DNA from: Fodinibacter sp963833495 | GTDB lineage: Bacteria > Actinomycetota > Actinomycetes > Actinomycetales > Dermatophilaceae | Direction: 5' to 3' | NCBI GenBank assembly: GCA_963833495.1 | Contig: CAWHYJ010000004.1 | Coordinates: forward strand, 281,325 to 345,324 | Length of the DNA stretch: 64,000 nt | Shown here: piece after piece, positions 33,282 through 42,547 of the stretch | How the letters are laid out: each line of letters starts with the position of its first letter | How positions within the stretch are numbered: position 1 is the stretch's first letter | Notes under the pieces: generated by a model | What the model was told of the DNA's origin: nothing | The model's input: only the letters and a program-made list of their open reading frames with translations | The model's database searches: none | Program-made: the position numbers and the translations under genes

Positions 33282-34250
33282 TCAGGAGTCGCGGGCGACC
33301 AGGGTGAGCAGGGTGGCCTCCGGCCGGCAGGCGAAGCGCACCGGAGCGTACGGCGAGGTGCCGAGCCCCGCCGAGACGTGCAGCCACGCGGCATCCCCCG
33401 GAGCCTGCGACGAGGGCACCGCGCCGCCGGCCGGCCCGGAGTAGCCCGCGCCCGGCCACCAGCGCGACAGGCCCTTGGCGCGCCGGGTGTCGAGGTCGCA
33501 GTTGGTGACCAGAGCCCCCCACACCGGCAGCGCCAGCTGGCCACCATGGGTGTGCCCGGCGAGCACCACCGAGGCGCCGTCGGCGACCATCGCGTCGAGC
33601 ACCCGCTGGTAGGGCGCGTGCAGCAAGCCCATGGTCAGCGTCACGTCATCGGCGGCGGGCGCGGACACCGAGTGGTAGCGGTCGAAACCGACGTGCGGGT
33701 CGTCGACCCCGACCAGCTCGATGTCGTGGTCGCCCATCCGCACGACGGTGCGCGCGTTGTTGAGGTCGGCCCAACCGCCCTCGCGCAGGCCCTCGACGAG
33801 CCGTCCCACCGGCAGGTCGACCCGGGCGTGCTTCACCTCGGCGTAACTGCGGCTGAGGTAGCGCGCGGGGTTCTTGGGCACCGGCCCGAAGTAGTCGTTC
33901 GAGCCCAGCACGAAGGCTCCCGGACGCTCGAGCAGCGGCTCCATCGCCCGTAGCAGCGGGGGCACGGCCTCGGCGTGGGCCAGGTTGTCACCGGAGTTGA
34001 CGACGAAGTCGGGCTCGAGCTCGGCCAGCGAGCGCACCCACTCGATCTTCTTCGACTGCCCGGGCGTCAGGTGCAGGTCGCTCACCTGCAGGATGCGCAC
34101 CGGGGCGCTGCCGGCAGGCAGGGCGGGCACCGCGAACCGGCGCAGCGTGAACCAGGTGCGCTCGACGAGCGCGGCGTACGCGACGCCCGCGATGCCGACC
34201 CCCACCAGGCCGCCGACGGTGCGCACGGCGGTGCGGGCGAGGTCGGTCAT
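33282..34250 (-). CDS. Metallophosphoesterase, membrane-anchored
   Basis: 322 residues from ATG 34250 (GAGG at proper spacing; GTG 34256 is an alternative). An N-terminal hydrophobic segment (residues 10-30) probably anchors it. Metal-binding motifs in order: DLHLTP, SGDNLAH, LGSNDYFG (GNxx position Asn-Asp) and GHTHGGQL. Calcineurin-type phosphoesterase fold with a two-metal centre. Gene order with ponA, whiB and the ArsA pair matches the Rv3683 neighbourhood of M. tuberculosis (from memory). Substrate unknown. Confidence 0.92.
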   Translation of the reverse strand: MTDLARTAVRTVGGLVGVGIAGVAYAALVERTWFTLRRFAVPALPAGSAPVRILQVSDLHLTPGQSKKIEWVRSLAELEPDFVVNSGDNLAHAEAVPPLLRAMEPLLERPGAFVLGSNDYFGPVPKNPARYLSRSYAEVKHARVDLPVGRLVEGLREGGWADLNNARTVVRMGDHDIELVGVDDPHVGFDRYHSVSAPAADDVTLTMGLLHAPYQRVLDAMVADGASVVLAGHTHGGQLALPVWGALVTNCDLDTRRAKGLSRWWPGAGYSGPAGGAVPSSQAPGDAAWLHVSAGLGTSPYAPVRFACRPEATLLTLVARDS

Positions 34251-34414
34251 CCGCACATCCTCGCAAAGCCGGTGGTGTCCGGCCCAATCGCATCGCGCGC
34301 CGGATGCCGGGAGCGCGTCCCGGCATCCGGCCCATCTTCCCCGCCGAGAGCCGCCCCAGCCGCCGCCTCGGCGCTCGGCGGGAGTCGCTGGAGGGCGGGT
34401 GCGAGACTGGGCCC

Positions 34415-34879
34415 ATGACCGACGCGACGCTCAAGGCGCAGCTCCAGCACGACCTGCACGACGCCATGAAGGCCCGCGACAAGGTGCGCTCGGGCACCCT
34501 GCGGATGACGCTGACGTCCATCACCAACGCCGAGGTGGCCGGTGACGAGGCGCGCGAGCTGACCGACGACGAGGTGCTCAAGGTCGTGGCCAAGGAGGCC
34601 AAGAAGCGCAAGGAGTCGTCGGCGGCCTACACCGGCGCCGGCCGCCCCGAGCTGGCCGCGGTCGAGGAGGCCGAGCTCGCGGTGCTGCAGGCCTACCTGC
34701 CGGCGCAGCTCGGCGACGATGAGCTGCAAGCCATCGTCGCCCGTGCCGTCGAGGCCACCGGGGCGACGGGCATGCCGCAGATGGGCCTGGTCATGAAGGC
34801 CGCCCAGGCCGAGGTGGCCGGACGCGCCGACGGCGGCCGGGTGGCCGCCGTCGTCAAGCAGGTGCTGTCCGCGCGCTGA
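34415..34879 (+). CDS. GatB/YqeY domain-containing protein
   Basis: 154 residues from ATG 34415. YqeY pattern: LKAQLQHDLHDAMKARDKVRSGTLRMTLTSI, KRKESSAAYTGAGRPELAAVEEAELAVLQAYLP, and a C-terminal MGLVMKAAQAEVAGRADGGRVAAVVKQ. Helical tail domain similar to that of GatB, which contacts tRNA in amidotransferases; the stand-alone role is unknown. Divergent from the metallophosphoesterase. Confidence 0.95.
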   Translation: MTDATLKAQLQHDLHDAMKARDKVRSGTLRMTLTSITNAEVAGDEARELTDDEVLKVVAKEAKKRKESSAAYTGAGRPELAAVEEAELAVLQAYLPAQLGDDELQAIVARAVEATGATGMPQMGLVMKAAQAEVAGRADGGRVAAVVKQVLSAR

Positions 34880-34897
34880 TCGCGCACGGCTCAGCCC

Positions 34898-37342
34898 TCA
34901 GCCGGTCGGGGGAGGCAGGATGATGCCGCCCTTCCCCTTGCCCTTGCCCTTCCCCTTGCCGTTGGGTCTGGTCTTCGCGTTGTTGGTGTTGTTGGTGTTG
35001 CTGGTGGTGTTGTTGTTCTGCGTCGCCGGCGCCTGGAACGACCCGCCGCCCGTGGAGACGTAGAGGGCGATCTTCGTGCCGGCGAACGCCGAGCCGGAGG
35101 GGTTGGTGTAGGCGATCGTGCCGGCCGGCGACGAGCTGGCGACGTTGCCGGCCACGAAGCTGTCGAAGCCGGCGTCGCTCAGCAGGCCCTGCGCCTGGGC
35201 AACGCTGGCGCCGACGACACCCGGCAGGGGGATGAGGTTGCCGTTGCGGAGCTTGTCCGACGGGGCCGGGAAGTCCTTGACCGGCATCCCCTTCGACGCG
35301 GCGCGCATCATCTTCGACCAGACCGGCGCCGACACGGTGCCACCGAAGACCTGCCTGATGCAGCCGTATGAACCGAAGCACTTGCCGTTGAGCGAGTAGG
35401 CGTTGCCCTTGGCGCTGGCGACCTTGACGTTCCCGATCCAGACCGCGCTGGCCAGCTGCTTGGTGTAGCCGACGAACCAGCTCTGGTTGTGCTTCTCGGT
35501 GGTGCCCGTCTTGCCGGCCGCCGGCCGCGCGTTGACGTCCCAGAAGCCCTTGGCCGTGCCGAACTCGAGGGTGCCCTTGAGCAGCTCGGTGGCGCCGTTG
35601 GCCACGTCGGCCGGGATGACCTGCTTGCACTGCGGGCCCGGCACCTTGATCGCCTTCTTGTCGGAGGTCGTGATCGAGGTGATGGCATAGGGCTCGCAGC
35701 GCTTGCCGCTGGCCGCGAGCGTGGCGTAGGCGTTGGCCAGGCTCATCGGGTTGGTGGTGCCCGACCCGAGAGTGAGGTCTGAGACGTAGGGGTCGATCGG
35801 CTTGCCGTCGCCCTTGTGCAGCCCCATCTTGGTCATCGTGTCCCGCACGTCGCACGGGCCGGTCTCGATGACGAGCTCGGCGGCCCAGGTGTTGATCGAC
35901 TTGGCGATGCCCTCGCCGAGGGTCATCAGCTTGCCGCCGGCGGCGTAGTCGTTCTTGACCGGGAACTCCTTGGCTCCGCACTTGGACCTGGTGAGCCGCT
36001 TGTCGTTGAAGACGAAGGGCTTCTTGCCGTCGGCGAAGGGCACCTTGATGGTGCCGTTGAGCGGCATCCCCTTCTCGAGGGCTGTGACCAGACCGAACAC
36101 CTTGGCGGTGGACCCGAACTGGTAGCCGTACTGCCCGCCGCCGTACTTCTGGTCGACGTTGACGTTGGTCTGGTACTTCTCGAAGTCGCTGGCCTGGGCC
36201 ATCGCCAGGATCTTGCCGGTGCCCGGCTCGAGGATGGTGGCCGCGGCGCCGAGGTTCTGCTTGTTGCCGATCGGCACCGCCTTGGTGATCTCGCGCTGGG
36301 CCGCCTTCTGGATGGCCGGCTTCAAGGTGGTGCGGATGGTCAGGCCGCCCTGGTTGATGGTCTTCAGCCGGTCGGCGGGGGTCTTGCCCAGCACCGCCAT
36401 CTGCGGCGACTTCTGGAGGTACTCGAGGACGTAGGCGCAGAAGTAGGGCTGCGGGGAGCGGTGGCACACGCCCTTGACCGGCTGCTTCTTGATCATCTTC
36501 TTGACCGGGACCTTCTTGGCCGCGGTGACGTCCTTGGCGCTGGCCACGCCGAGCGACTGCATCCGCTCGAGCACGACGTTGCGCCGGGCCTCGGCCGCCT
36601 TCGGGTTGAGCACCGGGTTGTAGGCGGTCGGCTGCTGCACGACGCCGGCCAGCAGGGCGGCCTGCCCGAGGGTGAGCTTGCTGGCGCTGACGCCGAAGTA
36701 GTTGAGCGAGGCCGCCTCGACGCCGTAGGCCTGGTCGCCGTAGTAGACGAGGTTGAGGTAGCCCTCGAGGATCTGGTCCTTGGTGAAGTTCTCCTCGACG
36801 TTCAGCGCGTACTTGAGCTCCTGGAGCTTGCGCGAGTAGGTCTTGCTGGTCGCCGCCCGCGCAGCGCCCTTGTCACCCTTCTTCAGGGCGTTCTCCTGGA
36901 GGGTGATCTTGACGAACTGCTGGGTGAGGGTCGAGGCGCCCTGCACCGAGCCGCCCTGAAGGTTCGAGATCATCGCCCGGCTGAAGCCCCGCATGTCGAG
37001 CCCGCCGTGGTTGTAGAAGCGCGAGTCCTCGATGGCGATCTGCGCGTTCTGCATGTTCTTGGAGATCTTCTTCAGCGGCACGATGATGCGGTTCTCGTCG
37101 TACGGGTTCGCGATCAGCTTGCCGTCGGCGTCGAGGATGCGTGACTGCTGGGCCAGCGGCGAGACGGTGAACTCGCTCGGCAGGTCGTTGAAGAAGCTGA
37201 CCCCGCCCTTGGCCGCCTCACCGGTGGCGCCGACCGCGGGGATGGCGAGCCCGGCCATCAGCAGCCCTGCCACGGTGCTCAGCACGACGAAGCCGAACAG
37301 GAGCCGGAGCACGGCTGAGACATTGTGGGCACGACCGTCCAT
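34898..37342 (-). CDS. ponA: Bifunctional penicillin-binding protein (class A, PonA2-like) with PASTA domain
   Basis: 814 residues from ATG 37342. A short cytoplasmic start and one transmembrane helix (about 12-40) precede a GT51 glycosyltransferase domain with catalytic Glu 105 in EDSRFYNH. The transpeptidase motifs are S411-TAK, S482-IN and K611-TGTT. A PASTA-like domain follows, then a low-complexity Thr/Asn tail and a (Lys-Gly)n run. It polymerises and cross-links peptidoglycan outside the membrane. Paired cysteines in the transpeptidase domain may form disulfides. Divergent from whiB, as in M. tuberculosis ponA2/whiB4. Confidence 0.96.
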   Translation of the reverse strand: MDGRAHNVSAVLRLLFGFVVLSTVAGLLMAGLAIPAVGATGEAAKGGVSFFNDLPSEFTVSPLAQQSRILDADGKLIANPYDENRIIVPLKKISKNMQNAQIAIEDSRFYNHGGLDMRGFSRAMISNLQGGSVQGASTLTQQFVKITLQENALKKGDKGAARAATSKTYSRKLQELKYALNVEENFTKDQILEGYLNLVYYGDQAYGVEAASLNYFGVSASKLTLGQAALLAGVVQQPTAYNPVLNPKAAEARRNVVLERMQSLGVASAKDVTAAKKVPVKKMIKKQPVKGVCHRSPQPYFCAYVLEYLQKSPQMAVLGKTPADRLKTINQGGLTIRTTLKPAIQKAAQREITKAVPIGNKQNLGAAATILEPGTGKILAMAQASDFEKYQTNVNVDQKYGGGQYGYQFGSTAKVFGLVTALEKGMPLNGTIKVPFADGKKPFVFNDKRLTRSKCGAKEFPVKNDYAAGGKLMTLGEGIAKSINTWAAELVIETGPCDVRDTMTKMGLHKGDGKPIDPYVSDLTLGSGTTNPMSLANAYATLAASGKRCEPYAITSITTSDKKAIKVPGPQCKQVIPADVANGATELLKGTLEFGTAKGFWDVNARPAAGKTGTTEKHNQSWFVGYTKQLASAVWIGNVKVASAKGNAYSLNGKCFGSYGCIRQVFGGTVSAPVWSKMMRAASKGMPVKDFPAPSDKLRNGNLIPLPGVVGASVAQAQGLLSDAGFDSFVAGNVASSSPAGTIAYTNPSGSAFAGTKIALYVSTGGGSFQAPATQNNNTTSNTNNTNNAKTRPNGKGKGKGKGKGGIILPPPTG
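34935..35024. repeat. Low-complexity coding repeats at the 3' end of the PBP gene
   Basis: ccttgcccttgcccttcccc units (Lys-Gly repeats) and ttgttggtgttgttggtgtt units (Asn/Thr repeats) encode the last 40 residues of the penicillin-binding protein. In-frame length variation is expected between strains. Confidence 0.75.
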
Positions 37343-37558
37343 GCCGCAAGGGTAACCCGCGGATGTCGGTCACCCCGCCACCGTGCGGGTGGTGGACACG
37401 GGCTACAGGCCGGCGAGTGGTGGAGGGGTCAACCGTTCGGCTGACTCCTCGACCGTTTCGGACGATACCCGGCTGACCCGGACCTTTATAGCGTTTAGGC
37501 AGTCGCCAGTGACGGACGGCGGGGCGCAGCCGGGACAGCACCACGAACAGAGGTCGAC

Positions 37559-37882
37559 ATGAGCATCGCAAGCGCAGTCGCACCCACGCAGGCTCAGTGG
37601 GTCGCGGACTGGACCGGCAAGGGTCGCTGCGCCGGGGACGACCCCGACGCGCTCTTCGTGCAGGGCAAGGCCCAGCGCGCCGCCAAGACGGTCTGCAAGG
37701 GCTGCCCGGTGGTGGCCGAGTGCCTCGCCGACGCGCTCGACAACCGCACCGAGTTCGGTGTGTGGGGTGGGATGACCGAGCGCGAGCGTCGAGCCCTGCT
37801 CCGCCGGCGCCCCGACGTGCGCTCGTGGACCGAGCTGCTCACCCAGGCCAAGATCGGCACCTTCAAGGGCGCCATCGCCTGA
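37559..37882 (+). CDS. whiB: WhiB family iron-sulfur regulator
   Basis: 107 residues from ATG 37559. Four cysteines (GRC, then VCKGCP and AEC) bind a [4Fe-4S] cluster. The GVWGGMTERER turn and the basic ALLRRR tail give sigma-factor contact and DNA binding. By neighbours (ponA, ArsA pair) it is the likely counterpart of WhiB4, a redox and oxygen-responsive regulator in mycobacteria. The 216-nt divergent gap upstream holds an AT-richer stretch around 37480-37500 (ctttatagcgttta) that is the likely promoter. Confidence 0.95.
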   Translation: MSIASAVAPTQAQWVADWTGKGRCAGDDPDALFVQGKAQRAAKTVCKGCPVVAECLADALDNRTEFGVWGGMTERERRALLRRRPDVRSWTELLTQAKIGTFKGAIA

Positions 37883-37941
37883 ACCGCCCCCACCCCGCCC
37901 GGGTGTGGCGCCACCGCCTGAACGACCCCCAGCCGACCCGG
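37876..37941. repeat. Imperfect tandem duplication spanning the whiB stop codon
   Basis: cgcctgaac followed by a C-rich run to CCCGGG occurs from 37876 and again from 37915, about 27 nt per copy with a few differences. It fills the gap between the convergent whiB and ArsA genes. No stem-loop with a T-run is present. Confidence 0.5.
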
Positions 37942-37951
37942 GATGCCGGGC

Positions 37952-39178
37952 TCAGCCGGTCGCGAGCGCCTCGCCGACGCTGCGCAGCCCCTGGAGGTCG
38001 TGGATGTCGGTAGCGCTCGCGGGGACCGTCGACAGCCGCACCCCGGGGTGGCCCGCCACGAACCGGCGCACGTGCCCCTCGTGCCGAGTGGCCACCGAGG
38101 CGAGGTCGGCGTGCAGGCGAAGCAGCGCGGAGGTGAGGCCGGCGAGGTCGTCGTCACCGGCATCCGTCGACGTCGTGGGGTCCTCGAGCTGTTCCGCGGC
38201 GGCGGCCGCGCGGCTGCCGCTCAGCGCCGGCGCGGCCAGGGTCTGCATCCGGTTGACGACGACGCCGGCGAGCGGCATCCCCTCGCTCTCGAGCCGGTCG
38301 ACGAAGTAGGCCGCCTCGCGCAGGGCGTCGCGCTCGGGCGCCGCGACGACGACGAACGCCGTGGCCGGCTCCTTGAGGAGGGCGTAGGTGACGTCGGCGC
38401 GCTCGCGGAAGCCACCGAACATGGTGTCCAGAGCCGCGACGAAGGTCTGCACGTCGGCCAGCAGCTGGCCGCCGAGCACCTTGGAGATCGTCGCCGCGGT
38501 GATCGTGGCGCCGACCGAGAAGACCTTGAGGTAGGCCCGCCCGCCCGCGCGGGCCGGCGCGGTGAGCAGCCGGATGAAGCGCCCGTCGAGGAACGAGCCG
38601 AGCCGCTTCGGGGCGTCGAGGAAGTCCAGCGCCGAGCGTGACGGCGGGGTGTCGACGACGATGAGGTCCCACGTGCCCTCGCGCTCGGCCTCCGCGCGCA
38701 GCTGGCCCAGCTTCTCCATCGCCATGTACTCCTGGGTGCCCGCGAACGAGCTGGAGACCGACTGATAGAAGGGGTTCGCGAGGATCTGGGCGGCCTTGTC
38801 GGGGGTGGAGTGCGCCTCGACCACCTCGTCGAAGGTGCGCTTCATGTCGAGCATCATCGCGTGCAGCGAGCCCCCGCTGGCCTCGCCGACGCCGGCCACC
38901 GGCCGGGGGGTGTTGTCGAGCTCGGTGAGCCCGAGCGACTGGGCCAGGCGGCGCGCAGGGTCGATGGTGAGCACGACCACCTTGCGACCCGCCTCGGCGG
39001 CGCGCAGGCCGAGCGCGGCCGCCGTGGTGGTCTTGCCGACGCCGCCGGAGCCGCAGCACACGATGATGCCGGTGGCCGGGTCGGCGAGCAGGTCGTCGAT
39101 GCCGATGTCCTGGGGGGCGGAGCGGGCCTCCTGCGCGGCACGGGAGGAGCGCGCCGTGCTGCCGGAGCGGGCGGCCAT
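37952..39178 (-). CDS. ArsA-family ATPase, second of a pair
   Basis: 408 residues from ATG 39178, overlapping the stop of the first ArsA gene by one base (TGATG). Deviant P-loop CGSGGVGKTTTAAALGL, switch region TIDPARRLAQSLGL and IVVDTPPSRSALDFLDAP. An extra N-terminal 30 residues are basic. These actinobacterial ArsA/Get3-like pairs are not arsenic pumps; no ArsB is present. The pair may form a heterodimer handling membrane or cell-envelope proteins. Matches Rv3680 by position. Confidence 0.92.
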   Translation of the reverse strand: MAARSGSTARSSRAAQEARSAPQDIGIDDLLADPATGIIVCCGSGGVGKTTTAAALGLRAAEAGRKVVVLTIDPARRLAQSLGLTELDNTPRPVAGVGEASGGSLHAMMLDMKRTFDEVVEAHSTPDKAAQILANPFYQSVSSSFAGTQEYMAMEKLGQLRAEAEREGTWDLIVVDTPPSRSALDFLDAPKRLGSFLDGRFIRLLTAPARAGGRAYLKVFSVGATITAATISKVLGGQLLADVQTFVAALDTMFGGFRERADVTYALLKEPATAFVVVAAPERDALREAAYFVDRLESEGMPLAGVVVNRMQTLAAPALSGSRAAAAAEQLEDPTTSTDAGDDDLAGLTSALLRLHADLASVATRHEGHVRRFVAGHPGVRLSTVPASATDIHDLQGLRSVGEALATG

Positions 39179-40164
39179 CAACGCACCCCCTGCGCGAGCA
39201 GCTCGTCGGCGAGGACGGCGATGCCGCCGTCCTCGATGCCCTGGGCGAGCACCGGCAGGCTCAGGGTGGGCAGCCCCTGCGAGGCGACCTCGTCGGTCAG
39301 CGACCGCTCCAGCTCGACCCGCTCGGCGTGGTCGTGGGCCTCGCTCAGCAGGCCGCTGACGGTCTTGGCGGCCGCGCGCACTCCCACGGCGGCGAGGTCG
39401 TCGCGCACTCGGGCCGCCACCCGCTCCGGCTCCGCGGCAGCCGTGTCGAGCAGCGCCTCGTCGACCAGCGGCTCGCGCACCTGGTTGACGATGACGGTGC
39501 CGAGGCCGAACCCGGCATCGGACAGCTCGCCGATGGCGTCGACGGTCTCCTGCACCGGCATCTCCTCGAGCAGGGTCACGACGTGCACCACGCTCTGCCG
39601 GTTGCGCAGCATCCGGGTGATCGACTCGGCCTGAGAGTGGATCGGCCCCATCCGGGCGAGGTCGGCCACCTGCACGTTGACGTTGAGGAAGCGCGTGATC
39701 CGGCCGGTGGGGGGCGCGTCGAGCACCACGGCATCCCAGGCCTTGGGGCCCTGGTGGCGGCTCTTGCCGGTGGTGCGGCCGACCGCCTCGTAGACCTTGC
39801 CGATGAGCAGCACGTCGCGCACGCCGGGGGCGATCGTGGTGGCGAAGTCGATGACGCCCATCCGCTCCAGCGCCCCGCCGGCCCGGCCGAGCTTGTAGAA
39901 GAGCTGGAGGTACTCGAGCAGCGCTGCCTTGGCGTCGACCGAGATGCCCCACACCTCGCCGCCACCCGCGTGGCTGACCAGGCGCACCTCCTCGATGCCG
40001 AGCGGCGGCACGTCGAAGGTCTGGCTGATGCCCTGGCGCCCCTCGACCTCGGCGATGAGCACCCGCTTGCCCTGGCGGGACAGGGCCAGTGCGAGGGCCG
40101 ACGCCACGGTCGTCTTGCCGACGCCGCCCTTGCCGGTGACCACGTGCAGGCGCACGCCGTCCAT
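39178..40164 (-). CDS. ArsA-family ATPase, first of a pair
   Basis: 328 residues from ATG 40164 (GTG 40191 is a possible earlier start). P-loop TGKGGVGKTTVASALALAL with the signature Lys, IAEVEGRQGISQTF, AVVLDAPPTGRITRFLNV and VVTLLEEMPVQETVDAIGEL. Get3/ArsA/MinD-like dimeric ATPase. Translationally coupled to the second ArsA gene. Corresponds to Rv3679 by neighbourhood. Confidence 0.92.
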   Translation of the reverse strand: MDGVRLHVVTGKGGVGKTTVASALALALSRQGKRVLIAEVEGRQGISQTFDVPPLGIEEVRLVSHAGGGEVWGISVDAKAALLEYLQLFYKLGRAGGALERMGVIDFATTIAPGVRDVLLIGKVYEAVGRTTGKSRHQGPKAWDAVVLDAPPTGRITRFLNVNVQVADLARMGPIHSQAESITRMLRNRQSVVHVVTLLEEMPVQETVDAIGELSDAGFGLGTVIVNQVREPLVDEALLDTAAAEPERVAARVRDDLAAVGVRAAAKTVSGLLSEAHDHAERVELERSLTDEVASQGLPTLSLPVLAQGIEDGGIAVLADELLAQGVR

Positions 40165-40259
40165 GGCGCGAGAGAGGGGAGGGGTGGGCACGGCATCCAC
40201 CCTAGAGGGGGTGGGGGAACGGCCAGTACGCACCTTCGACGGCGGCCGGGGGCCGGCGG

Positions 40260-41036
40260 TCAGTGCGTGGTGAGGGTGAGCTCCTCGATCTCCGCGAGCA
40301 CGAGGAGGTAGGCGCTGCTGTCGGGGTCGATGACGTCGAAGTGGTCGGCGCCGCGGGCGACGGCCGTGCGCAGGGGTTCGTCGGGGGCGCGTGAGGCGAC
40401 GTAGCTGTCGACGACCTCGGCGGGGACGACGTCGTCGAGCTCACCGGTGACGATGACGGCAGGGCGGGTGAGGCGCTGGCGGGCCGGGTCGGCGTCGGCC
40501 CAGGCGTCGGGTGCCTCGTCGGGAGTGGCGCCGAGGAGCGCGCGCGCCGCGTGGTTGCTGAGCCCGAGCCGGTCGACGACCGAGAGGTCGACGGCGGGGG
40601 CGAGCGCGACCACGCCGGTGACCCACGGGGCATGGTCGTCGGAGGCAACCCAGAGCACCAGGTGGCCGCCGGCGGAGTGGCCCACGACGACGACCCGGTC
40701 GGGCAGGTGGGTGTCGGCGTGCACGGACTCGAGGCGAGCGAGCACGGCGGCGCCGGTGCCGGGCCAGCCGCCGCCCGGCATCCCGATGCGGGGGTACTCG
40801 AGGTTGGCGGCGTGGAAGCCGTCGCGGGCCAGCGCCTCGGCGAGCGGGCCGGTGGAGGTGCGGTCGTACTGCTCGCGCCAGAAGCCGCCGTGCACCAGCG
40901 CGACGGTGACGTGCCGGGCCCGCCCGGGGGTCGGCTCCCACACGTCGTAGACGTCGGTCTGCAGCGGGCCGGTGACTTCGGTGCGGTCGGGCGGGCGGGC
41001 GCTGCGCCGCATGATGCCGGGGTCGTCGTCGCTCAT
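40260..41036 (-). CDS. Alpha/beta hydrolase
   Basis: 258 residues from ATG 41036. Family features: VALVHGGFWREQYD (oxyanion HGG), nucleophile elbow VVGHSAGGHLVLW, acid in TGELDDVVPAE, and His in ADHFDVIDP. This is the BD-FAE/Aes-like esterase layout. It sits between the ArsA pair and the DUF4177/RidA genes, an addition relative to the mycobacterial order. Substrate unknown. Confidence 0.92.
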   Translation of the reverse strand: MSDDDPGIMRRSARPPDRTEVTGPLQTDVYDVWEPTPGRARHVTVALVHGGFWREQYDRTSTGPLAEALARDGFHAANLEYPRIGMPGGGWPGTGAAVLARLESVHADTHLPDRVVVVGHSAGGHLVLWVASDDHAPWVTGVVALAPAVDLSVVDRLGLSNHAARALLGATPDEAPDAWADADPARQRLTRPAVIVTGELDDVVPAEVVDSYVASRAPDEPLRTAVARGADHFDVIDPDSSAYLLVLAEIEELTLTTH

Positions 41037-41082
41037 CTCCGCCACGGTAGCCGCCGGGTGTGACGGCGCTAGGGTGACGGGC

Positions 41083-41235
41083 ATGACGAAGTACGAGTAC
41101 GCCACGGTGCCACTGATCGTGCACGCCACCAAGCAGATCCTCGACCAGTGGGGTGAGGACGGCTGGGAGCTCGTGCAGGTCCTGGTCATGCCCGAGGGCA
41201 ACCTCGTGGCCTACCTCAAGCGGCCGAGGGCCTGA
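41083..41235 (+). CDS. DUF4177 domain-containing small protein
   Basis: 50 residues from ATG 41083. Sequence KYEYATVPLIV, then QWGEDGWELVQVLVMPEGNLVAYLKRP, the standard DUF4177 fold with a conserved GWELV core. It immediately precedes ridA (3 nt between), as at Rv3678A/Rv3678c. Function unknown. Confidence 0.93.
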   Translation: MTKYEYATVPLIVHATKQILDQWGEDGWELVQVLVMPEGNLVAYLKRPRA

Positions 41236-41238
41236 GCC

Positions 41239-41712
41239 GTGGGTGGGGTCGAGCAGCGGCTGGCCGAGCTCGGGCTGGTCGTCCCGGAGCTGGTGCCGCC
41301 GGTGGCCGCCTACGTGCCCGCCGTGCTCGACGGCTCGCGGGTCTACGTCTCGGGACAGCTGCCGATGGTGCAGGGCGCCATGCCCGAGACCGGGCGGGTC
41401 GGCGAGGGGCCGGGGCTGGTGTCGCCGGAGCGCGCCAAAGAGCTGGCCTCGTTCTGCGCCCTGAACGTCATCGCCGCCGTGAAGTCGGTGGTCGGTGACC
41501 TCGACCGGGTCGAGCGGGTGGTCAAGGTGGTCGGCTTCGTGGCCTCGGACCCCTCGTTCACCGGGCAGCCGGGGGTCGTCAACGGTGCCTCGGAGCTGTT
41601 CGCCGCGGCGTTCGGCTCCGCCGGGGTGCACGCGCGCTCGGCCGTCGGTGTCGTGGCCCTGCCCCTCGACGCGCCGGTCGAGGTCGAGGCCATCGTCCAC
41701 GTGCGGGACTGA
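41239..41712 (+). CDS. ridA: RidA family protein (enamine/imine deaminase)
   Basis: 157 residues from GTG 41239. RidA-type features: SGQLPMVQGAMPETGRVG, CALNVIAAVKSVVGDLDRVERVVKVVGFVAS, and HARSAVGVVALPLDAPVEVEAIVHV, but the canonical Arg of the active site is within a divergent HARSA segment. Family members hydrolyse reactive enamines formed by PLP enzymes. Part of the conserved DUF4177-ridA-Nudix string. Confidence 0.93.
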   Translation: MGGVEQRLAELGLVVPELVPPVAAYVPAVLDGSRVYVSGQLPMVQGAMPETGRVGEGPGLVSPERAKELASFCALNVIAAVKSVVGDLDRVERVVKVVGFVASDPSFTGQPGVVNGASELFAAAFGSAGVHARSAVGVVALPLDAPVEVEAIVHVRD

Positions 41713-41718
41713 CCGCCG

Positions 41719-42516
41719 GTGGTTGCGGGACCCGCGGGTCGCGCGGGTGAGGGGGCCGCGGGCGGCGCGGGCACGGCATCCGGGCGCGTTTCTTCGGATG
41801 CCGTGGGCTCGGGTCACGTGGTCGACCACCCGATCTCGCGCGACCCCGGGCTGGGGGCGCGGGCTGCCGAGTGGCTGGCCTCGCCCGACCGGGTGGTGGT
41901 CGAGCCGCGGGGCGCGTCGACCGTGATGCTGGTGCGCGACGGGGCGTCGGGGGTCGAGGTCTACGTGCAGCGGCGGGTGGCGACCATGGCGTTCGCGCCG
42001 TCGACGGTGGTGTTCCCCGGTGGCGGCATCGACCCCGCCGATGCCGCCCTGCCGGTGACGACCCCCGGGCTGGCCGAGCTCGCCGCCGCGATGGGGGCGT
42101 CGGTCGAGGTGGCCGCGCCGCATGCCGCGGCGGCCGTGCGCGAGGTCGAGGAGGAGTGCGGGGTGCGCCTGTCGGTGGCCGACCTGCGCGGGCGGGCGCA
42201 CTGGGTGACGCCGGAGTTCGAGCCGCGCCGCTACGACACGTGGATCCTGGCCGCGGGGATGCCGGCCGGCCAGGAGGCGCGGGGGACGACGACCGAGTCG
42301 GACCACAGTGCGTGGGTGCGGCCGGGCGACCTGCTGGCCCGGCACGCGGCCGGCGAGGTGCGGATGCTGCCGCCGACGGTGGTGTCGCTGGAGGAGCTTG
42401 CTCGGTTCGGTTCTGCGGCAGCGTTCCTCGACGACCGGCCGCGCGTGGCGAAGGTGCTGCCGGTGCTGGTCGTCGGGGCCGACGGCCGGCCGGTGCTGCG
42501 CACCGAGATGCCCTGA
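41719..42516 (+). CDS. Nudix hydrolase
   Basis: 265 residues from GTG 41719; GTG 41818 could be the true start because the first 33 residues are only Gly/Ala-rich. Nudix box: GGGIDPAD...AAAAVREVEEECGVRL (REVEEE catalytic part present, with a long insert after GGG, as in the larger Nudix proteins). Preceded by VYVQRRVATMAFAPSTVVFPG. Hydrolyses a nucleoside-diphosphate-linked substrate. Follows ridA as in other actinobacteria. Confidence 0.9.
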   Translation: MVAGPAGRAGEGAAGGAGTASGRVSSDAVGSGHVVDHPISRDPGLGARAAEWLASPDRVVVEPRGASTVMLVRDGASGVEVYVQRRVATMAFAPSTVVFPGGGIDPADAALPVTTPGLAELAAAMGASVEVAAPHAAAAVREVEEECGVRLSVADLRGRAHWVTPEFEPRRYDTWILAAGMPAGQEARGTTTESDHSAWVRPGDLLARHAAGEVRMLPPTVVSLEELARFGSAAAFLDDRPRVAKVLPVLVVGADGRPVLRTEMP

Positions 42517-42547
42517 CCGCCCCCGCGCGAGCCTCCGGCTCGGGGGT

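Noticed and set aside
39178..40164. Arsenic resistance role for the ArsA pair
   Set aside because: No arsB, arsC, arsD or arsR nearby, and the neighbourhood is the conserved WhiB/PBP block.
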